Translations under genes and position numbers: made by a program | Source: Kiloniellales bacterium | Lineage (GTDB): Bacteria; Pseudomonadota; Alphaproteobacteria; Kiloniellales; JAKSDN01 | Assembly (NCBI GenBank): GCA_028280455.1 | Contig: JANQLT010000163.1 | Location: forward strand, 1-64,000 | DNA length: 64,000 nt | Reading direction: 5' to 3' | The notes under the pieces: model-generated | Seen by the model: only the letters and a program-made list of their open reading frames with translations | What the model was told of the DNA's origin: nothing | The model's database searches: none | Shown: positions 63,457 through 64,000 of the stretch, one piece after another | Position numbering within the stretch: position 1 is the stretch's first letter | How the letters are laid out: every line of letters starts with the position of its first letter

Positions 63457-64000
63457 GTGACTGATCATCTCGAAACGGCGTTCTCCTTTTCCAACCGGCA
63501 TAAGGACCTGATGGCGCGCGATGCCGAGCACGTGCTCGGGTGGCGTTATGAGCCGCGCGTTGTCTTCGAACGCGGCGAGGGCGTGAAGCTCTTCGATGTC
63601 GACGGCAACGAGTACTACGACCTGAGCTCCGGCATGATGTGCCTGGTGCTCGGCCACGCTCACCCCGAGCTCGTCGAGACGATCAAGGACATGGCGGGGC
63701 GTTTCGTGCACCAGTCGTCCTGGTACACCAATCCCTGGGCGATCGAGCTGGCGGAGCTGATCGCCTCGACGCTTCCCGACGGTCTCGATGTCATCAACTT
63801 CGCCGTCACGGGCTCCGAGGCGAACGAGATCGCCATGCGGATGGCGCTCGGCGCCACCGGCGGGTTCGACATCTGCTCGGTCGTGCGCGGCCTTCACGGC
63901 GGCTCGCTGGCCGCCGAGGCCGTCACATCGGTCGGCGGCGCCCGCAAACGCGGCCTCGGTCCGTTGAGCATGCCGGCGCGCTCAAACAGCATCGTTCCAG
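63457..64000 (+). CDS. Dialkylglycine-decarboxylase-like class III aminotransferase (partial)
   Basis: The frame opens at GTG 63457 with GGAG nine bases upstream and runs off the window edge after about 181 residues. It matches the N-terminal half of class III PLP aminotransferases. The closest pattern is 2,2-dialkylglycine decarboxylase: VFERGEGVKLFDVDGNEYYD, LSSGMMCLVLGHAHPELVET, FAVTGSEANEIAMRMALGAT and GLHGGSLAAEAV. The PLP lysine lies beyond the edge, so completeness cannot be checked. It could act on a 2,2-disubstituted amino acid or as an ordinary omega-transaminase. Confidence 0.8.
   Translation, partial: MTDHLETAFSFSNRHKDLMARDAEHVLGWRYEPRVVFERGEGVKLFDVDGNEYYDLSSGMMCLVLGHAHPELVETIKDMAGRFVHQSSWYTNPWAIELAELIASTLPDGLDVINFAVTGSEANEIAMRMALGATGGFDICSVVRGLHGGSLAAEAVTSVGGARKRGLGPLSMPARSNSIVP

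Overview
This is a GC-rich window (roughly two-thirds G+C by eye) from a free-living, heterotrophic alphaproteobacterium. The gene mix points to a Rhodospirillales- or Kiloniellales-like lineage: an XrtA/PEP-CTERM accessory set, TRAP transporters, betaine-type uptake, class-C group II introns and strong codon bias. The lineage is an inference; no rRNA or phylogenetic marker is present. About 52 protein genes are supported, plus one tRNA-like gene, one group II intron, an interspersed repeat family and several regulatory sites.

Region 1 (1-29.2 kb) is a surface-polysaccharide and exosortase-accessory island. It holds a PEP-CTERM-associated acyltransferase, a lytic transglycosylase coupled to glmS, a VanZ-domain membrane protein, a tRNA-like gene and the giant TPR protein PrsT. 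Next is a four-gene cassette on the minus strand: a Lys-rich, Tat-signal-like small protein, a PqqD-like protein, an HprK-related kinase and a nucleotidyltransferase. A beta-helix protein follows, then an unusual block with an Asp/Asn-hydroxylase-like oxygenase, two tandem ATP-grasp ligases, a cupin/JmjC-like oxygenase and two CelD/FemAB-type acyltransferases. A peptidoglycan-binding membrane protein, manC, galE, an esterase, a domain-rearranged acyltransferase-3 protein and a TAXI-like binding protein close the region. Together these look like a machine for building, modifying and anchoring cell-surface glycans or peptides. No exosortase gene lies in the window.

Region 2 (29.4-38.2 kb) is a quaternary-amine island: a DeoR regulator divergent from a DUF1989-GcvT fusion enzyme, a betaine/choline-type binding protein, and a convergent gene encoding two fused permease domains. 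A group IIC intron with its reverse transcriptase sits exactly behind the terminator of the binding-protein gene.

Region 3 (38.4-45 kb) is a TRAP-transporter, split-transketolase and SDR operon with a divergent LysR regulator, typical of sugar or sugar-acid catabolism. Region 4 (45-50.1 kb) holds a NamZ-type muramidase, an ACC deaminase, an HpaB/AbfD-family flavoprotein with a divergent TetR regulator, and a DOMON-like protein. Region 5 (50.1-53.5 kb) is the divergent oxyR/katG peroxide-defence pair. Region 6 (53.5-62 kb) is a dipeptide ABC transporter operon flanked by two atypical membrane-dipeptidase homologues with changed zinc-ligand positions, controlled by a divergent LysR gene. Region 7 (62.3-64 kb) has an IclR regulator and the start of a dialkylglycine-decarboxylase-like aminotransferase cut by the window edge.

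The strongest candidates for undescribed biology are the PqqD/HprK-related cassette with its putative modified substrate (9.7-12.5 kb), the ATP-grasp/oxygenase/acyltransferase block (14.9-21.3 kb), and the DUF1989-GcvT/betaine island (29.4-38.2 kb).
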